Below, in pieces: positions 17,077-26,583 of a DNA stretch of 64,000 nt. The position numbers and the translations under genes are program-made. Location: the NCBI RefSeq assembly GCF_024198255.1, contig NZ_JAJVKW010000022.1, positions 1 to 64,000 of the forward strand, given 5' to 3'. The notes beneath the pieces were generated by a model. That model worked only from the letters and a program-made list of their open reading frames with translations, did not search any database and was not told the origin of the DNA. Source of the DNA: Myxococcus guangdongensis. GTDB lineage: Bacteria; Myxococcota; Myxococcia; Myxococcales; Myxococcaceae. The number at the start of each line of letters is the position of its first letter. The first letter of the stretch is position 1.

Positions 17077-19556
17077 AGACGTGCTCGTGGTTCATCGTCC
17101 TGCTCTCGGGCGCCCTGGTGTTCCTCGCGGGGTGTGTCGACTTCGACGAGGGCGAGAAGACCTGGTGCCAACGCCATCCGGAGGTCTGCACGCCGTCCTT
17201 CGAGCAGGTGCCGGCCCCGGTGCTCTACGTGGAGAAGAAGGGGACGTTGCGGCTCCAGGCGGGCGCGAAGGACCCCGCGGGAGAAGCGCTCCAGTTCACC
17301 TGGTCGTCGAACGTGGGGAGTCTGGGCCAGGCTCGCGACACGGCCACGACGACGGAGGTGGAATGGACCGCGCCCGAGTGCATCCCTCCTCCCGCGGCGA
17401 CCTTCACGCTCACCGCGAGCAGCAAGCTGGGGGCGTCCACGCAGGTGACGTTCTCCGCCATCGGCATTCCGGAGTGCCCGAAGATGGACGGCACGGGCCG
17501 GCTCACGGCGGCGCGCTCGGGCCACACGGCGACGCTCCTGTACACCGGCGTGGTGCTGGTGACGGGAGGCGAGTCCTCGGGGGCTCCGCTCGACGTCTCG
17601 GAGGGCTACTCCGCCAGGGCGCGGACCTGGGCCGCCGCGGGGAGGATGTCCACGCCGCGAGTCGACCACGTGGCGGTGCGGTTGGTGTCGGGCACGGTGC
17701 TGGTGACGGGCGGCCGCAACGCGACGGGCGCGCTGAAGAGCGCGGAACTGGTGAGCGAGGACTTCACCTGGACCGCCGCGGTGAGCCCCTCGACGGCGCG
17801 CCATGGCCACGCCGCCGCCCTCCTGGAGAGCGGCAAGGTGCTGGTGACGGGAGGCTTCGATGGCAACTCGGTGGTCACCACCTCGGAGCTCTACTTCCCG
17901 GGGCATGAGGGCGACCCGGTGCCCAAGTGGAGCACCACCGCCAGCGCGCCCGTGGCCCGCAACCACCCCGTGGCCACCGTGGTGGATGCGGGGGAGAAGG
18001 TGCTGGTGACGGGAGGGACGACGGAGGGCGGCGCGTATCCGACCAGCGCGGATGTCTACGATTCGGGGACGGAGATGTGGACGCAAATCGACGCGGTGGG
18101 GGAGGGCCGCATCGACCACACGGCGACGTCGCTCGCCTCCGGGCGGGTGCTGGTGACGGGTGGGAGGCGTGCGGGCGGGGCCCTGGGCTCGACGGTGCTG
18201 GTCGATGTGGCGACGCGGGTGGTGACGCCGGGGCCTCCACTGGCGACACCCCGGTACGGCCACACGGCGACGTTGCTGCGCTCCGGCCAGGTGTTGGTGG
18301 CGGGGGGGCTCGGTGCCCGCGGGGAGGCGCTCGCCTCGACGGAGCTCTTCGACCCGGAGACCGGGACGTGGTCTGCCACGGTGCCGCTCGCGGCGGCCCG
18401 ACATGGCCACGAGGCCATCCTGCTGGATGCGGGGAAGGTGCTGCTGGTGGGAGGGCAGGGGACGGGGGGCGAGCTCGCGTCGGCCGAGGTGTATGACCCG
18501 GGGACGAAGACGTGGACGACCGCGGACCGCCTGCTCGTGCAGCGTGGGAACCATACGGCCACGCTCCTGCCGAGCGGCCAGGTCCTGGTGGTGGGGGGCA
18601 GCAACCGGTTGGTCTCCTCGGGCGCCTATCTCTCCGCGGTCGAGCGGTATGACTCCGTGGCGGGGACCTGGCGCGCGTTGGCGCCCCTTCGCGTGGCGCG
18701 TGATGGCCACACCGCGACCCTGCTGCCCTCCGGCGGCGTCCTGGTCGTGGGCGGCTACAACGGGGGAGAGCACGTGGCCGAAGTGGAGCTCTTCGACCCT
18801 GCCCGGGAGGAATGGCTGACGGGAGGCAGGCTCGAGAAGGGGCGGGACCTGCACTCGGCCACGCGTCTGGCCTCCGGCAAGGTCCTGGTCGCGGGCGGTC
18901 ATGACGACAATGGAACACTCGCCACGGCGGAGCTGTATGACCCCGTCGCGGGGACGTGGTCCCGCACGGGGCCGATGGCGACGGCGCGCGCCGCGCACAC
19001 GGCGACCCTGCTTCCCTCGGGCAAGGTGTTGGTGGCGGGCGGCTTCGCGCATGCGTCGGGCGTCTCGGCTCCGCTCCAGAGCGCGGAGCTCTACGACCCG
19101 GCGACGGAGCAGTGGTCCCCCGCGGCGAGCCTGGGGGCCCGGCGCGGCGGGCACACGGCGACGTCGCTGCCGACGGGCGACGTGCTGGTGGTGGGCGGCT
19201 ATGCGGAGGAGATGGGGAAGGGCTCGCTGGCGACGGCGGAGCGCTATGAGCTGGCCACGGGGACGTGGACCCAGACGCCGCCCTTCGCGGAGAAGCGCGG
19301 GGCTCACACGGCCACGCTCCTGCCGTCCGGAAAGGTGCTCATCGCCGGAGGCTACGGGGGATACCAGGACCTCTATTTCCTCTCGCCTTGTGAGCTGTAT
19401 GACCCGGCCACCGGACAGTGGACGTCCACCAGCGGCGTGTTGACGCCTCGCGCGAATGCCACGGCCACGCTGCTGCCCCTGGGCAAGGTGCTGGTGGTGG
19501 GCGGCTATGGCTACAACGACGAGGTCCACGGGGAGGCGGAGTTGTTCATGCCGTGA
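17073..19556 (+). CDS. Kelch-repeat lipoprotein
   Basis: The GTG at 17073 overlaps the previous stop and follows GGGAGG, so I prefer it over upstream in-frame codons; the product is 827 residues. VKTCSWFIVLLSGALVFLAGC carries the lipobox LAGC. Residues about 30-130 form an Ig/PKD-like domain with six Cys in its vicinity. From about 145 to the end there are some fourteen Kelch-type units of about 50 residues with the signature ARxGHTATLLPSGKVLVVGG and ELYDPxTGTW. Two or more beta-propellers are expected. Such proteins are multi-copy on myxobacterial surfaces. Ligand binding or adhesion is inferred; there is no catalytic motif. Confidence 0.88.
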   Translation: MKTCSWFIVLLSGALVFLAGCVDFDEGEKTWCQRHPEVCTPSFEQVPAPVLYVEKKGTLRLQAGAKDPAGEALQFTWSSNVGSLGQARDTATTTEVEWTAPECIPPPAATFTLTASSKLGASTQVTFSAIGIPECPKMDGTGRLTAARSGHTATLLYTGVVLVTGGESSGAPLDVSEGYSARARTWAAAGRMSTPRVDHVAVRLVSGTVLVTGGRNATGALKSAELVSEDFTWTAAVSPSTARHGHAAALLESGKVLVTGGFDGNSVVTTSELYFPGHEGDPVPKWSTTASAPVARNHPVATVVDAGEKVLVTGGTTEGGAYPTSADVYDSGTEMWTQIDAVGEGRIDHTATSLASGRVLVTGGRRAGGALGSTVLVDVATRVVTPGPPLATPRYGHTATLLRSGQVLVAGGLGARGEALASTELFDPETGTWSATVPLAAARHGHEAILLDAGKVLLVGGQGTGGELASAEVYDPGTKTWTTADRLLVQRGNHTATLLPSGQVLVVGGSNRLVSSGAYLSAVERYDSVAGTWRALAPLRVARDGHTATLLPSGGVLVVGGYNGGEHVAEVELFDPAREEWLTGGRLEKGRDLHSATRLASGKVLVAGGHDDNGTLATAELYDPVAGTWSRTGPMATARAAHTATLLPSGKVLVAGGFAHASGVSAPLQSAELYDPATEQWSPAASLGARRGGHTATSLPTGDVLVVGGYAEEMGKGSLATAERYELATGTWTQTPPFAEKRGAHTATLLPSGKVLIAGGYGGYQDLYFLSPCELYDPATGQWTSTSGVLTPRANATATLLPLGKVLVVGGYGYNDEVHGEAELFMP

Positions 19557-19715
19557 CAAGGCCCGTCACCGGCGTGCCTTCGCCAGCCGTGGTGCAATCC
19601 CTTGCGGGTGAGGGGGAGGCGGGGCGTGTAAATGCTTGCGCCACCTTTTTCCCCAGCGCCCGCTGCGATATGACAGCCATCGCAGAAGGCTCTCGAGATT
19701 CCAGGGGGATGCCGC

Positions 19716-22316
19716 GTGTCGGATTCATCAGACGACGTGCTGCGCCAGGTTGGAAAGGCAGCGCAGGGAGTCCGGGAAGCGGAGACGGCCGCCCGTCAGG
19801 TGCGAGCCGGTGAGCCGCCCGTCCAGGCGGTGAAGCCGCTGGAGAGTGCCCTGCGGCAGATGCCAGGCGTTCAGCAGGCGACTCAGCAGGTCCAGCGCAT
19901 CCAACAGGTCGCGGCCGTGGCGCAGGGCGCCCTGGGCGCCGTGGGCGGGTTGGAGGCCTTGTCCGGGGTGGTGCAGGCCCTCGGTGGTCAGGCGCCGTTG
20001 GACAAGGTGCGCTTCTCCTTCCAATCCAGCGCGGCGCCCGGCGCGGGCTGGCGCGTGGTGGCCTTGCACGCGCGCGAGGGGCTCAGCGAGCTCTACACCT
20101 GCGGGGTGGACCTGGCCAACGAGCACCTGGACGCGGACGTGGACGGGCTGCTCGGCTCGTCGGCGGAGGTGCTCATCGCCCATGAGGCGGGCGCGCGCCG
20201 CCTGTGCGGCATCGTCCACCGGGTGGAGCACCTGGGCACGCAGGCGGGGCATCTGCTGGCGCGCGCGCACGTGGTGCCCGCGCTCTGGGCGCTGTCGTTG
20301 CGCAAGGACCAGCGCATCTTCCAGGAGAAGACCGTCCCGGAGGTTCTCGAGGAGGTGCTCCTCCAGGCGCTGAGGCCCTTCGAGCGGCCCTTCCGGCTGG
20401 AGCTCAACCGCGAGTACCTGCCGCGTGAGTACTGCGTGCAGTACCGGGAGTCGGACCTGGACTTCCTCCAGCGCCTCATGGAGGAGGAGGGCATCGTCTT
20501 CTACTTCGACCACTCGGGGGAGAAGGAGGAGCTGGTCCTCATCGAGGAGAACGAGCAGTCGCCCGCGTGTCAGGCGGTGATGGGCACGCCCATCACGGTG
20601 CGGGGACCGGAGGCGGCGACCGCGTCGGATGAGTGCCTTCGTCACTTCGACTATTCGCAGCAGCTGCGCACCACCAGTACGGTGGTGCGGGATTTCAACT
20701 GGACACACCCGGACTACGATTTGACGCGCGAGTCCCGGAGCAAGGACGAGCTGGGCCGGGAGCGCGAGTCCTACGAGTACCCCGCGCCGCTGCTGGGGCC
20801 GTATGACGTGAAGGAGAAGAAGTACAAGTACGAGCCGGCCCAGAAGCAGGAGCTCCAGCGCCGTCAGGCCTTCCAGGCCGAGGGCAAGCGGGGGCTCGGT
20901 GAGGGCTACGTGACGGGCTTCACGCCGGGCTACATGTTCGAGCTGACGGGACACGGCCATGCGGCGCTGGACCAGTGGTACCTGCTCACCCGGGTGGAGC
21001 ACCACGGCGACGCGTCCGAGGAGCTGACGCAGGATTCGCTGTCGTTGCGCGCGCCGGGCGAGCCGCGCGAGCGCTATCGCAACACGTTCGAGTGCATCCC
21101 GCTGGATGTGCCCTTCAAGCCCGAGCGTCGGCGTCCGCGCGCGAGGATGGCGGGGTTGCAGACGGCGACGGTGGTGGGGCCGTCCAGCGAGGAGATCCAC
21201 ACCGACGAGCACGGCCGCATCAAGGTGCAGTTCCATTGGGATCGACAGGGGAAGCGGGACGAGAAGAGCTCCTGCTTCCTGCGCGTGGCGCAGGCGTGGG
21301 CGGGGCTGGGGTGGGGCTTCGTCTTCCTGCCGCGCATCGGGATGGAGGTGCTGGTGGACTTCCTGGAGGGGGACCCGGACCGGCCGCTGGTGGTGGGCTG
21401 TGTCTACAACGGGAAGAACACGCCCCCGTATGCGCTGCCCGAGCACAAGACGCGCAGCACCATCCGCACGTCGAGCTCCAAGGACAGCGATGGGTTCAAC
21501 GAGCTGCGCTTCGAGGACGCCAAGGACGCCGAGGAGATCTTCCTGCACGCGCAGAAGGACTTCAACGAGGTGGTGTTGCACAACCACTCCACGTCGGTGA
21601 AGGCGAACCAGACGAACGCGGTGGACGGCTCGCAGTCGGAGACGGTGGGCGGTGACCAGTCGATGTCGGTGACGGGCAAGCGCACCAAGTCCGTGGACAA
21701 GGACGAGACGACCACCGTCAAGGGCAAGCGGACGGAGACGGTGGACCAGGACGAGGACATCACCATCAAGGCCACCCGCACGGAGAGGGTCACCGGGAAG
21801 GAGACGCTGACGCTGGATGGCGGGCGGGAGGCGACGGTGAAGACGCAGGAGACGCTCACCGTCAATGGCAACCGCCAGGAGACCATCAACGGCAACGACG
21901 ACCTGACCGTCACCGGCTACCGGAAGGACCACGTCACCGGCGTGTACGAGATGAAGGGCGACGCGCAGGTGAAGGCCCTCCAGGGCGAGGTGAGCATCAC
22001 CCTGGAGGGGAAGATCGACGTCGCGGGACAGTCCAAGACCATCGAGATCCACAACAGCGCGGGCTCGATGAAGTACGAGGGCTCGAAGATCGACGTGACC
22101 GCCACGAGCGAGCTGAACCTCGTGTGTGGCAACGCGAGCATCTCGCTCAAGAAGGACGGCACCGTCGAAATCACCGGCAGCACGGAGGTCACCCTGAGCT
22201 CGAAGGGAAGCTCGGTGAAGGTGTCGCCGGAGGGCGTGTCGAGCTCCGGGGGGAAGGTCACCTCGTCGGCCACCGGGATCAACGAAATCACCGGCCTGAT
22301 GGTGAAGATCAACTAG
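19716..22316 (+). CDS. vgrG: type VI secretion spike protein VgrG with long N-terminal extension
   Basis: The GTG at 19716 follows AGGGGG; the product is 866 residues. Residues about 95-480 hold the gp27-like hub (YCVQYRESDLDFLQRLMEEE, a hallmark) and about 490-610 the gp5 OB-fold (EIHTDEHGRIKVQFHWDR, LVVGCVYNGKN). Residues about 620-866 form the beta-prism needle with regular repeats of T-V-x-G-x-R/K. VgrG trimers tip the T6SS tube and carry effectors. Canonical VgrGs begin almost directly with the hub, whereas here about 95 extra residues (Gln/Ala/Val-rich, two Pro-containing stretches) come first. There is no effector domain at the C-terminus. Two partner genes follow at once. Confidence 0.95.
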   Translation: MSDSSDDVLRQVGKAAQGVREAETAARQVRAGEPPVQAVKPLESALRQMPGVQQATQQVQRIQQVAAVAQGALGAVGGLEALSGVVQALGGQAPLDKVRFSFQSSAAPGAGWRVVALHAREGLSELYTCGVDLANEHLDADVDGLLGSSAEVLIAHEAGARRLCGIVHRVEHLGTQAGHLLARAHVVPALWALSLRKDQRIFQEKTVPEVLEEVLLQALRPFERPFRLELNREYLPREYCVQYRESDLDFLQRLMEEEGIVFYFDHSGEKEELVLIEENEQSPACQAVMGTPITVRGPEAATASDECLRHFDYSQQLRTTSTVVRDFNWTHPDYDLTRESRSKDELGRERESYEYPAPLLGPYDVKEKKYKYEPAQKQELQRRQAFQAEGKRGLGEGYVTGFTPGYMFELTGHGHAALDQWYLLTRVEHHGDASEELTQDSLSLRAPGEPRERYRNTFECIPLDVPFKPERRRPRARMAGLQTATVVGPSSEEIHTDEHGRIKVQFHWDRQGKRDEKSSCFLRVAQAWAGLGWGFVFLPRIGMEVLVDFLEGDPDRPLVVGCVYNGKNTPPYALPEHKTRSTIRTSSSKDSDGFNELRFEDAKDAEEIFLHAQKDFNEVVLHNHSTSVKANQTNAVDGSQSETVGGDQSMSVTGKRTKSVDKDETTTVKGKRTETVDQDEDITIKATRTERVTGKETLTLDGGREATVKTQETLTVNGNRQETINGNDDLTVTGYRKDHVTGVYEMKGDAQVKALQGEVSITLEGKIDVAGQSKTIEIHNSAGSMKYEGSKIDVTATSELNLVCGNASISLKKDGTVEITGSTEVTLSSKGSSVKVSPEGVSSSGGKVTSSATGINEITGLMVKIN

Positions 22317-22342
22317 CGAGCGCGTCGACCTCGGGGGATGTC

Positions 22343-23761
22343 GTGGACTCAATCGCGAAGCCGCTGCGCGCCCTGGCGGAGGATGCCGCCTGGTTCGCGC
22401 GTGAGAAGTCGCTGCGACTGCTTCACGTGGTGACCACCACCGACCTGCGGGCTTCCGTGCTCGAGGTGGTGATGGGACAGGAGTTCCATGCGGACAACGT
22501 GAGTCCGTTCTTCCTGCTGGAGGATGCCTACGGCGAGGAGGGCCGCGGCTGGGACCTGCGCGCGCACCGGGTCCGTGAGCAGCACGCCGCGCGGCGCGAG
22601 GCGCTGGCGAAGGAGGGGATGGCGCTGCCGGCGTTGCCTGCCCCCCGTCCGGAGCGAGGCGATGGGCTGACGGCCTTCGCGGTGCTGCTGGGCCAGGTGC
22701 TGGACGCCCGGTGCGCGCCGCTCGAGGGCGCGCTGGTGGTCCTGGCGCCCACGCGCATGGCGGCGGCCCGGGAGTGGCAACGGGAGCTGCGCGTGTTGCT
22801 GGAGGCGCCGAAGCTGGCGGCGGTGCGGTGGGTGGTGGTGGAGCTCGACACCTCTTCGTCCGGCCCTCTCATGGATTGGCTCGGGGCGCGGGGCCTCTGC
22901 GTCACCTGTCGGGTGGACGATGCCGCCTTGCAGGCGGAGCTCGCGCGGATGGTGGAGCGCGCCGGTTCGACGTCGGCCACGGCTCCCGGGCCCGCGCAGA
23001 CGGGCGCGGCCTGGCCGAGGGGGGTGACGCCTCCTGCGCGCAAGGGAATGCCCACGCCAGCGCCGGGAGCCCTGGACGAGGCCTTGCGGGGCGCGGGCGT
23101 GGCGCCCGCCATCGCTGGAGCGCCAGGACGGCAGATCCGCCAGAAGGTGCTGCTCGCGGCCCAGGCCCTGCGGCAGAAGAAGGTCGACGCCATTCGCTTG
23201 CAGCGTGAGGCGCGAGACCTGTGCCTCGAGTCCGGCCTGCCGCGCGAGGCGCTGCTCATGGAGCTCATCCTGGCGAGCTATCTCACCCACTTCGGGCAGC
23301 CCGCCAAGGCGCTGGAGCACTACGAGGACGCCTATGCCCGCGCGGAGCGGGAGGGCTTGCCGCAGCTGGCGGCGCAGGCGCAGCTGGGCATGGGGGCCCT
23401 GTACCACCTCGAGCGAAAGCCGGAGCTGGCCGCCGCCGCGTATGTCCGAGGCGCCGAGTGCTCGCGGTCGGCGGGGGAGCCCCTGCTCGCCATGGAGGGT
23501 TATCGCCTCGCGGGGCAGGCCTGGGCCGACCTCGGGAAGGGCGCGCTCGCGACCCAGGCGTGGCGCTCGGCGTTGGCCGTGGCGGAGGCGTCCTCGGCGC
23601 AGGAGGTGAAGGCGAGCAGCGTGGCCGAGACGGCGCGGGCGCTCGCCGCGCTCTGTCGTCGACATGGCCTGTCGGCGCAGGCCCAGTCCCTGGAAGAGCA
23701 GTCGCTGCGGCTGGAGGAGCAGGGCGTGCTGTCCGCGCCGGGAAGGGAGGTGTCGCGATGA
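22343..23761 (+). CDS. TPR protein encoded with VgrG, probable T6SS adaptor or cargo partner
   Basis: The GTG at 22343 follows GGGGGA and lies 26 bp after vgrG; the product is 472 residues. Residues 1-210 are an alpha/beta region with no motif I recognise (AREKSLRLLHVVTTTDLRAS, VVVELDTSSSGPLMDWLG). A Pro/Ala linker is followed by about 200 residues of TPR-like helices (ASYLTHFGQPAKALEHYEDA). No signal or membrane segment is seen. Cytosolic TPR or adaptor proteins next to vgrG often load effectors onto the spike, so that role is a reasonable inference. Its stop (TGA 23759-23761) overlaps an ATG at 23758 that opens the wrong frame for the next gene. Confidence 0.75.
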   Translation: MDSIAKPLRALAEDAAWFAREKSLRLLHVVTTTDLRASVLEVVMGQEFHADNVSPFFLLEDAYGEEGRGWDLRAHRVREQHAARREALAKEGMALPALPAPRPERGDGLTAFAVLLGQVLDARCAPLEGALVVLAPTRMAAAREWQRELRVLLEAPKLAAVRWVVVELDTSSSGPLMDWLGARGLCVTCRVDDAALQAELARMVERAGSTSATAPGPAQTGAAWPRGVTPPARKGMPTPAPGALDEALRGAGVAPAIAGAPGRQIRQKVLLAAQALRQKKVDAIRLQREARDLCLESGLPREALLMELILASYLTHFGQPAKALEHYEDAYARAEREGLPQLAAQAQLGMGALYHLERKPELAAAAYVRGAECSRSAGEPLLAMEGYRLAGQAWADLGKGALATQAWRSALAVAEASSAQEVKASSVAETARALAALCRRHGLSAQAQSLEEQSLRLEEQGVLSAPGREVSR

Positions 23762-23791
23762 TCGCCAGCACGGACGGTCTTCGTCACCCGG

Positions 23792-24586
23792 GTGGAACTC
23801 AATCGCCAGAAGGCCATGACGGTGAGCCTGGGGAGTGGCCCGTCGTTGACCATGACGGTGACCCAGCGCAAGCGGGCTGGAGACCCGGTGTCCACGACGC
23901 TGCTGGGGGCGTGTGCCTTCTTCCGCGCCAAGCGGATGGGGGACGCCGCGAAGCTGATGAGAGAGCGTGCGTGCGCGAGAATCTTCGACACGCACCTGCT
24001 CATCGGCTGTCTGTCCGAGAGCGCACTCGGCGCGGAGGCGGAGGCGTTGGTGGGCGGGGTGGCGGAGCACTTCCGGGGCATGGTCTACAGCGGTCACGCG
24101 CTGCGAGACTGGGCCGGGCGCCTCATCATCGACGTGAGGGGGACGTTCGATGAAGGGGCGCTGCCCCCCGCCTATTTCTGTGTCGCCACGCGGCTGCCGC
24201 TGGCGAAGGCCCGGCAACAGGTGAAGGAGGAACTCGGAGCGCGCGCTGAGAGGCTGCGGTGGTATGCGGCGGATGACGTCTCCGGGTTCCCGTTCAGTAC
24301 CAGCGTCGAGAAGCAGGTCGGCTATCTCGAGGCCAAGCCGCGGAACGCCAAGGCCGCTCAGCGACTCGAGCAGTTGCATCAGTTCTGGAGCGGAGTGCGA
24401 ACGCTGGCTGCCTTCGAGACAGAGGAAGACCCCCGGCGGGACCTCTCCGAGGCGTTGGGTGTCTCCTCTGCTTGTCAGGGCATCGTGATGGACGGCTGGT
24501 CATTTCTCGCGCCGGATGGACACCTGCTCCTCGATCGTGGGGAGCAGCTGTCCTCGGACGCGAGCCTTCCCGCCGTCGCTGGGTGA
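23792..24586 (+). CDS. conserved-looking hypothetical protein of the vgrG operon, start possibly frameshifted
   Basis: From the GTG at 23792 the product is 264 residues (VELNRQKAMTVSLGSGPSLT...). It is soluble, with no signal or catalytic motif I recognise, and contains GRLIIDVRGTFDEG and GIVMDGWSFLAPDG. The GTG has no ribosome-binding site, and the protein-like sequence continues upstream in frame (TVFVTR) without a start. The overlapping ATG at 23758 would fit if one G were removed near 23771-23777, giving M-I-A-S-T-T-V-F-V-T-R. So either a single-base indel (real or sequencing) or a weak GTG start is present. In vgrG operons this position often holds an effector, an immunity protein or a chaperone; I cannot tell which. 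Confidence 0.65.
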   Translation: MELNRQKAMTVSLGSGPSLTMTVTQRKRAGDPVSTTLLGACAFFRAKRMGDAAKLMRERACARIFDTHLLIGCLSESALGAEAEALVGGVAEHFRGMVYSGHALRDWAGRLIIDVRGTFDEGALPPAYFCVATRLPLAKARQQVKEELGARAERLRWYAADDVSGFPFSTSVEKQVGYLEAKPRNAKAAQRLEQLHQFWSGVRTLAAFETEEDPRRDLSEALGVSSACQGIVMDGWSFLAPDGHLLLDRGEQLSSDASLPAVAG

Positions 24587-24608
24587 GCACGCCCACCCAG
24601 GTGCTGGC

Positions 24609-24623
24609 GCTTCCGCCGGAAGC
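24609..24623. terminator. short hairpin between convergent genes
   Basis: GCTTCC (24609-24614), GCC loop and GGAAGC (24618-24623) lie between the convergent stops at 24586 and 24625. The 6-bp stem without a T-run makes it a weak candidate. Confidence 0.3.
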
Positions 24624-24624
24624 C

Positions 24625-26403
24625 TCACGGACCCGCGAGGCTCTCGATGTTCTTGCGGCGCGCCTCGAGGGTCGTGCGCTCGGTGTCGGAAATCTCGGGC
24701 AGTTGGAGCCAGGCGCAGACCAGCGCGTACTCGTAGCTCGCGTAGTCCTGGGTGTGCTGGTCCAGGGACTGGAAGAGGGCGCGGACCTCGGTGCGGGCCT
24801 CGGGCGTCGTTCGTGCCACGTGGGCCAGCGTCATGAGCGCGGCCTCCACCGTCCAGTCCATGGGGCCCTTCGCCAGGGCCAGCAGGAGCGTCCGTCGCCG
24901 TGAGTCGAGCCAGCCTTCCTCGCGGGCCGCGATGACGAATGCCGCGGCCAGCTGGATGCGCTGGAGCCACGCCCAGGTGGAGTGGCTTCCTCGCGGAGGC
25001 GGTGGATGCACCATCGCTCGGGCGAATGCCTCGGGCTCGTGCGCGCTCAGCGCGCGAGCCGTCCGCTCCGCCTCACGCCACCAGCCCTCCAACTGGAAGG
25101 GCGCGCTGGCCAGCTCGGCGAGCGCCGCGCCCACCTCGTCAGGCGGTGGCGGGACCGCGCGCGTCGGCCGTGTGTCGGTGTAGCTCCACAGCGTGAGCTC
25201 CACTGGCTCCACGGGCTGGCGCGGGTCGGGGCGCTGCACCTCCTGGACGACGACGTCGACGATGCAGGGGAAGCCGCGCCATTCACGATGGAGCTCCCAC
25301 GCCAGTTGGACGCTGGGCGCCTCGAGCCACTGGGTGGTGAGCTTCACCCTCGGAGGCGTGTTCCCCGTCGCTGCGGGCGGCTGGAGGCTCATCTGCCGCA
25401 GGGCGTGGATGCCCGCGTCGATTCTCAGGGGCAGGTAGTCCACCCAGGGCACGAGCTCTCGCGTGACGGAGGCCGCGAGCTGACTCTCGCGCGAGGGCCC
25501 CGGCGTCGTGTCCGCCACCGACAGCAGGTGCTCCAGGGCGTCGCGTTCCCCGTTCGCGCGGTACTGGAGTGCAGCCACGGAGGCCAGTGCCCAGGATCTG
25601 CCCGGCTCATGGCTCAGCGCTGCTTGATACCAGGTGAGCGCCTCGTCGAAGCGTCCCTGTTCATGCAGCATGTCCGCGATGTCCAGCCGCGTGGCGTTCT
25701 GGGTGGCGTCGTGGCCGAGCGCGGCCTGATAGGCCTCGAGCGCGGGCGTCACGTCGCCTCGTGCGCGGTGGACGATGGCCAGGAGCGTGGCCGTGACCCA
25801 GTTCGGAATGGTGGCATGGGCCTCGGTGGCCACGGCGAGCGCCTCATCCAGCCGGCCGAGGCGGTGGAGCAGGGTGCCGCGCAGCCACACGACCCCCGAG
25901 TGGGTTCGATGCCGGGTCGAGAGCCGCTCCAGCACCTGCAGCACCCGCGTCGGTACGCTCGGGTCGGAGGGCGCCAGCCTCGTGAGGATGACGCTCAGCA
26001 GGCTCAGCGTGGGCTCGATGGGTGCCTGTTCGGCGACACCCTGGGCCTCCATCCAAGGGAGGCCCCAGCGCACGAAGTCCGTGTCCCGCTTCGCGTGGAC
26101 CACCTGGGAGAGCAGCTCGAGGGCCTGTGCGGGCTGACCTTGTTCGTGGAGCATCCACGCGCGCACCCCGACGGTGGCGAAGGACACCCGACCCTGCAGG
26201 GGGACGATTCGCAGCGGGTCCGGGCCCGCGTCCTGCTTGATGCGCCGCAGCAGGTCCAACCACTCGGGGCGGGTGACGTCCGAGCCCAGCGCGCAGCCCA
26301 CATGGTAGGCCGCGTGGGCGAGGTCGCCCGCGAAGAGCGCCTCCGCGGCGAAGGAGGCATCCTGGTCCGGCGTGGGCCGAAGTGAAGCGTGTGTGCAGTC
26401 CAT
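24625..26403 (-). CDS. cytosolic TPR-repeat protein, function unknown
   Basis: I start at the ATG 26403 (MDCTHASLRPTPDQ; 592 residues). The frame continues 31 codons upstream without a better site, and no strong ribosome-binding site is visible. Residues about 60-290 carry TPR-like helical repeats (GRLDEALAVATEAHATIPNW, GRFDEALTWYQAALSHEPGR). Residues about 300-450 look like an alpha/beta insertion, followed by an all-helical C-terminus. There is no signal peptide. It is convergent with the vgrG operon and divergent from the next gene. The partner is unknown. Confidence 0.75.
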   Translation of the reverse strand: MDCTHASLRPTPDQDASFAAEALFAGDLAHAAYHVGCALGSDVTRPEWLDLLRRIKQDAGPDPLRIVPLQGRVSFATVGVRAWMLHEQGQPAQALELLSQVVHAKRDTDFVRWGLPWMEAQGVAEQAPIEPTLSLLSVILTRLAPSDPSVPTRVLQVLERLSTRHRTHSGVVWLRGTLLHRLGRLDEALAVATEAHATIPNWVTATLLAIVHRARGDVTPALEAYQAALGHDATQNATRLDIADMLHEQGRFDEALTWYQAALSHEPGRSWALASVAALQYRANGERDALEHLLSVADTTPGPSRESQLAASVTRELVPWVDYLPLRIDAGIHALRQMSLQPPAATGNTPPRVKLTTQWLEAPSVQLAWELHREWRGFPCIVDVVVQEVQRPDPRQPVEPVELTLWSYTDTRPTRAVPPPPDEVGAALAELASAPFQLEGWWREAERTARALSAHEPEAFARAMVHPPPPRGSHSTWAWLQRIQLAAAFVIAAREEGWLDSRRRTLLLALAKGPMDWTVEAALMTLAHVARTTPEARTEVRALFQSLDQHTQDYASYEYALVCAWLQLPEISDTERTTLEARRKNIESLAGP

Positions 26404-26583
26404 ATCGAAGGCCCACGGTACTTCGCCGACCCTGGTTCCGCCACGACTGGAACGCGTGGGCTCCTCGATACAAGGTCGCGCCTGACTCGGAGACAATGGC
26501 TTGCCACTGCGGGTCCGGCTCGCGCGGAGGTCACCCCTCGTTGTTAGGATTCAGACTGCGATTGACCTCAGGGGGACGGTCAC

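Noticed and set aside
23758..24153. gene starting at the ATGA overlap at 23758 and continuing in that frame
   Set aside because: That frame gives Gly/Arg/Pro-rich shadow sequence; the protein-like reading is in the frame of the GTG at 23792.
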